Of a DNA stretch of 11,364 nt, positions 8,841-11,364 are shown piece after piece (within the stretch, counting starts at the first letter, position 1; the number at the start of each line of letters is the position of its first letter). The DNA is taken from NCBI GenBank assembly GCA_003024985.2, contig PXIH01S0000092.1; one strand, written 5' to 3'. This DNA is from Euperipatoides rowelli (lineage: Eukaryota > Onychophora > Udeonychophora > Euonychophora > Peripatopsidae). The notes beneath the pieces are model-generated. The model did no database searches. It had not been told where the DNA came from and saw only the letters and a program-made list of their open reading frames with translations. A program made the position numbers and the translations under genes.

Positions 8841-8930
8841 TCAGCCCTGTGGGGCTAATCGAGTGGTTAACATACTGTACATCACTCGGCATTCCGATGG
8901 AACAGCCTGCCACTGGTTAGAATCCCAGGG
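8841..8930 (+). repeat. tRNA-derived SINE head (pol III box A and box B)
   Basis: A box-A-like TAATCGAGTGG (8856-8866; 9 of 11 to TRGCNNAGNGG) is followed after 48 bases by a box-B-like GGTTAGAATCC (8915-8925; 10 of 11 to GGTTCGANNCC). The downstream CCAGGG and the stem TCGG-CATT-CCGA (8887-8898) before box B add to the tRNA resemblance. It cannot be a working tRNA: the T stem is mismatched and the anticodon arm is not formed. A SINE or tRNA pseudogene within the PEX11C intron is the best reading. The 3' body and tail are not clear. The 93-codon open frame across it is incidental. Confidence 0.5.
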
Positions 8931-9046
8931 AACCTTCATTCCATTGATTAGATGTGTTCAAGAGTATAATGCTTTTTAATGAATATAAATAGATGTCATG
9001 TTATATGTTCAAAATGTTTTTCAATGATTTTATAGCCATATTCTGT

Positions 9047-9066
9047 ATATACAGTATACTGTATAT
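9047..9066. repeat. 20-bp perfect palindrome
   Basis: ATATACAGTATACTGTATAT is its own reverse complement and consists of TACAGTA and TACTGTA head to head. This is the densest instance of the heptamer that recurs through the window. Confidence 0.8.
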
Positions 9067-9752
9067 TGTGAAATATAATGCCTGTTATTGTATGATTATT
9101 GTAAATAAAGACATGTATTCATTTTCTCTCTTTGAGAGAATTTTTACTTGGCTTCACTTTGATTCATATCTATAATTTCTATGGGTTTTCATGTCACTGG
9201 GGTTGCAACCTTTCTTCAGGACCAGCTGGAACTTGTTATCATTTTACCAATTTACTCATTCTTTGAAAAACATTTTTTTTTTTCAGAAAACTTTTTACTT
9301 GTTCTAAGATTGTTTTGATTTTAGTTTTTACATTCATTTTTTTTAATATCTTTATTCCTCAGGGAGAAATGGTATCGTACTTTTATTACCGGTACAATAT
9401 ATATTTTTACAATCCTCTAATTTGCTACATTCTGAATCACCTTCATTTGTATTATTTGTTTGAATTCTAGTGTTGGTTTTTAAACAAGGGGGCACCCTTC
9501 AGCCTTCCATTTTTGAAGCCAAATTCTCTGGTTTTTTGGCAGATTGGCATTTGAATGACTTACAGTATTTATAATTCCATCTCACTTATTGCTTCACCAT
9601 TATTTTAAACAATATATTAAAGGTTTGAAGAATCACTAGAAATTTCAAGTATATAGATTTTTAAAAAAATGTAATTTGATAATTTTTTATTACTGTAATC
9701 ATCACAATAATCTGTCTTTAAAACACTTTTTTAAAAATATTTTTCATTTCAG

Positions 9753-9969
9753 CCAAGCTTTGCCAAGTTTTGATAAACTCCAGGCCCAGCAGTTAAATTA
9801 TCTGATGCTCCTAATTCAGAATGTAGCGGACTTTGTAATGGCTGTCAATTGGCTCCCCAAGGGTTTTCTCTGGTCACAGACTCTTAAGCCATGGCAAGTT
9901 GGTTTATCAGGTTCCATATCATCTTTTATTGGTTTATACAATCTAATAAAAAAATTGAACACCAGCTAA
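9753..9969 (+). CDS. PEX11G: PEX11C terminal coding exon with stop
   Basis: The exon follows a TTTTTCATTTCAG acceptor and its first C completes a glycine codon from the previous exon. It encodes 71 further residues and stops at TAA (9967-9969). The visible motifs are L-I-Q-N-V-A-D-F-V-M-A-V-N-W-L-P-K-G-F-L-W and, after a short gap, P-W-Q-V-G-L-S-G-S-I-S-S-F-I-G-L-Y. These correspond to the conserved 'NxADxxxAVxWLPxGxLW ... PWxVGLxGTISSxIxxY' C-terminus of PEX11C, which includes the last membrane segment. An open frame starting at an ATG at 9676 runs into this exon, but that ATG lies in the intron upstream of the acceptor and has no family support. Together the three exons give 151 residues, about 60% of the usual length of about 240. 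Confidence 0.92.
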
Positions 9970-9987
9970 AGTATATACAAGCCACAT

Positions 9988-9993
9988 AATAAA
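9988..9993 (+). promoter_or_regulatory. candidate poly(A) signal AATAAA, proximal
   Basis: A canonical AATAAA begins 19 bases after the PEX11C stop codon. It is unusually close but could serve a very short 3' UTR. Use is not shown by the sequence. Confidence 0.3.
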
Positions 9994-10112
9994 GGTAACT
10001 CTTGATTTAGGTGGATATAATTTACTCGTTTTTGGAATAACTTGAAATTTCTATTACCACCGTTTTTCAATTTACATGGTTGTTCGGAATCATATAGTTA
10101 ATGTAGTTCACA

Positions 10113-10156
10113 AATGCGTATAAGGTTATCAATCTGCCTCTGTTCTTATACGCATT
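10113..10156 (+). repeat. 12-bp perfect stem-loop in probable PEX11C 3' UTR
   Basis: AATGCGTATAAG (10113-10124) and CTTATACGCATT (10145-10156) are exact reverse complements with a 20-base loop. The arms contain two CpG steps in a CpG-poor region. It begins about 145 bases after the stop codon, so it would be in the mRNA if the distal poly(A) signals are used. Confidence 0.65.
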
Positions 10157-10417
10157 GCCATATTGTGAGGGAGATTAATTCATTTATTACATGCCTTTTA
10201 CTTTAAAAAATTCTGTTTCTGTTTATAAAAATAAGAATGACAATGAAAATCTTGTCAAAGATGTAATTAACCTTCTATGCTGTCCTTATTCTGTACTTAT
10301 ATGTACGATTGATATGATACAGGCAATGGTTTCAGGCACTAAACGCTTTGTGCACTTAGATATATAGCTGCATTTTCATTGTGGGCATTTTGAAGAGTTA
10401 TATTAAACTGGATTGTA

Positions 10418-10423
10418 AATAAA
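10418..10423 (+). promoter_or_regulatory. candidate poly(A) signal AATAAA, mid
   Basis: AATAAA occurs in TTGTAAATAAAC about 450 bases after the stop. A T/G-containing stretch (TATATGTTATG) lies 15-25 bases downstream, as expected for a cleavage region. Together with the signal at 10504 it is a good candidate for the main end of the PEX11C transcript. Confidence 0.4.
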
Positions 10424-10503
10424 CTTTATACAAGAGTATATGTTATGCAGTATAAATATTTTTTTAAGATGATAATGATATTTTTATAATTTTTAGCTTT
10501 GTA

Positions 10504-10509
10504 AATAAA
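10504..10509 (+). promoter_or_regulatory. candidate poly(A) signal AATAAA, distal
   Basis: AATAAA occurs in TTTGTAAATAAAG about 535 bases after the stop. It is an alternative to the 10418 signal. Later AATAAA copies occur near 10881 and 11014 but are less likely for this gene. Confidence 0.35.
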
Positions 10510-11093
10510 GAATGGAAAGATTAATGATAATTTAAATAGTTATATTGATATGATAATAAATTTGCACTCGAAGGTCACTATTGGAATAACTTGGATGTTG
10601 CATATTCCAAGTACAGTCCTGCATTCCACTTGGACAATGGGATATTCAGTATAAAATTCAGCATTATGAAAAAATGTTCATTAAAAAATGAGTGTAAGCT
10701 GACAAACATTAAATCCACAAAATATACTGTATATAATGTATATATACCGTAAACTCATGATTAAAAGTATTGAAAACTGTACGTGTATAATCAGATGAGT
10801 GGCATGAACACTCGTAGTCATGTATTAATGACAAACATCATTTATTGGGATTAAACTAGGCTAAACAGTTTCTAAATGTAATAATAAAGTTAACATACTG
10901 TATGTGCCATTACACTACTAACTGAGCAGTAAGAAAAACTAAGTCACCTAGTGGTAAGTACTTAAATTATTTTGTTATATCTTAACACCATCCTAAAATT
11001 TTATATCTGAACAAATAAAATTGCAAAGAACAAACAAAAAAATAAATTCCACAAATCCAATGCTTCAACATATACTGTAGTAGAGTTGTAACT

Positions 11094-11132
11094 AGTAAAT
11101 TCCTATTTTTATAAATAGGAATAGTAAATTCC
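11094..11132. repeat. hairpin flanked by direct repeat AGTAAATTCC
   Basis: AGTAAATTCC occurs at 11094-11103 and 11123-11132. Between and overlapping them, ATTCCTATTT (11099-11108) and AAATAGGAAT (11113-11122) form a 10-bp stem with a 4-base loop. It overlaps the stop codon of the copia-like remnant. Confidence 0.6.
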
Positions 11133-11290
11133 AAATTGTTTTCTCAGTTCAACAAATCTTTGTACAGGTAAAAACTTTGTTAGACTGTCCGCTACATTTT
11201 CATTTGATGGTACTGTATATACTCTAGTGTTATTAGTACACATTTTGCGACAATGTTCGTTATAAAATGTACCTTAACCCTTTCCACTCC
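11109..11290 (-). mobile_element. Ty1/copia-type polyprotein C-terminal remnant, frameshifted
   Basis: On the minus strand, one frame (11273 to 11109, stop at 11111-11109) contains N-E-N-V-A-D-S-L-T-K, then R-F-V-E-L-R and F-G-I before the stop. This is the pattern at the end of the copia RNase H domain (NxxADxLTKxL...F..LR..LGI). A second frame (about 11290 to 11216) contains H-F-I-T-N-I-V and L-E-Y-I, matching the part that normally lies just before it. The two frames meet at 11211-11215, where a small indel breaks the reading frame. The copy is therefore dead, and the rest of pol is not seen; beyond about 11290 the sequence becomes AT-rich to the window edge. Copia rather than gypsy or BEL is inferred from the ADxLTK and FGI spacing. 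Confidence 0.5.
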
Positions 11291-11364
11291 ACATTAAATT
11301 TGAAAAATCGATTTTTTTTATTTTTTAAATTAAGATTACTATTCTTTTAATTTATTTTTTTGTT

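Larger units (their letters stand above)
6733..9752 (+). other. PEX11C intron between second and terminal exons
   Basis: This 3,020-bp intron is bounded by GTGAGT and TTTCATTTCAG. It holds a small GC-richer patch at 7730-7790, a C15/A12 tract at 7947-7973, an A15 tract at 8010-8024, a tRNA-like SINE head at 8841-8930 and a 20-bp palindrome at 9047-9066. The longer open frames here (7933-8154, 8698-8979, 8993-9175) translate low-complexity or repeat DNA and show no recognisable protein motif. From 6740 to 7150, 8170 to 8700 and 9180 to 9750 I see only AT-rich intronic sequence. Confidence 0.75.
9970..11108 (+). other. PEX11C 3' UTR and flanking DNA
   Basis: No coding sequence is recognisable here. 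The first several hundred bases after the stop are probably 3' UTR. They contain a perfect 12-bp inverted repeat (10113-10124 with 10145-10156) and candidate poly(A) signals at 9988, 10418 and 10504. Where the transcript ends cannot be decided from sequence alone. Beyond about 10520 the sequence is AT-rich with several TACTGTA words and no clear element until the copia-like remnant at 11109. Confidence 0.6.

Noticed and set aside
8698-8979. 93-codon open frame
   Set aside because: It crosses the tRNA-like SINE head, and the reading frame has no protein support.
9181-9240. Minus-strand TGGTCCTGAAGAAAGGTTGCAACC-type patch, like motifs near some retroelement ends
   Set aside because: Too short and degenerate to assign. 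No coding sequence adjoins it.
10032-10593. 13-bp direct repeat TTGGAATAACTTG at 10032 and 10581
   Set aside because: Exact 13-mers repeat by chance several times in an AT-rich window of this length.
11274-11292. TTAACCCTTTCCACTCC resembling a piggyBac-type end at a TTAA target
   Set aside because: One minus-strand frame of the copia-like sequence appears to run through the TTAA, so an insertion junction is not needed. Searching for other copies of the sequence from 11278 rightward would decide.

Overview
This is an AT-rich (about 70% by eye) piece of animal nuclear DNA. It shows spliced coding exons with GT/AG borders, long introns, simple repeats and several decayed transposable elements. 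It has no operon-like packing, no ribosome binding sites and no long open frames. The one host gene I recognise has a protein found across animals, so it does not fix the phylum. The local word usage (TACTGTA, TAGGCCTA and TAGCCTA in excess) and a copia-like remnant suggest an invertebrate, but that is inference.

The only well-supported host gene is the 3' part of a plus-strand peroxisomal membrane protein 11C gene (PEX11C, also called PEX11G). Three exons (4564-4742, 6673-6732, 9753-9969) join in perfect phase to give the last 151 residues and the stop codon. The first roughly 85-90 residues expected from the family are not visible, so the 5' exons probably lie left of the window and positions 1-4563 are probably intronic or intergenic. 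The introns are 1,930 and 3,020 bp. Several AATAAA signals follow the stop.

Layout: 1-470 holds GGTCTC/GAGACC-rich minisatellite DNA. About 840-965 is a possible antisense tRNA-derived SINE. A repeated GTCTCAYTGTTCCCC word, in both orientations, fills 1405-1986. The segment 3223-3708 is the zinc-knuckle tail of a non-LTR retrotransposon ORF2. The first PEX11C intron contains an unrecognised open frame (4888-5100) and a hAT-like terminus ending at 6252. The second contains low-complexity tracts and a tRNA-like SINE head (8841-8930). The 3' flank contains a perfect 12-bp inverted repeat in the probable 3' UTR. On the minus strand, at the far right, lies the frameshifted C-terminal end of a Ty1/copia-type polyprotein.

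I found no convincing new biological system. The observations most worth checking are the excess of the heptamer TACTGTA/TACAGTA, including copies sitting in apparent micro-insertions inside two mobile elements, and the unexplained open frame at 4888-5100 with a possible in-frame splice acceptor.
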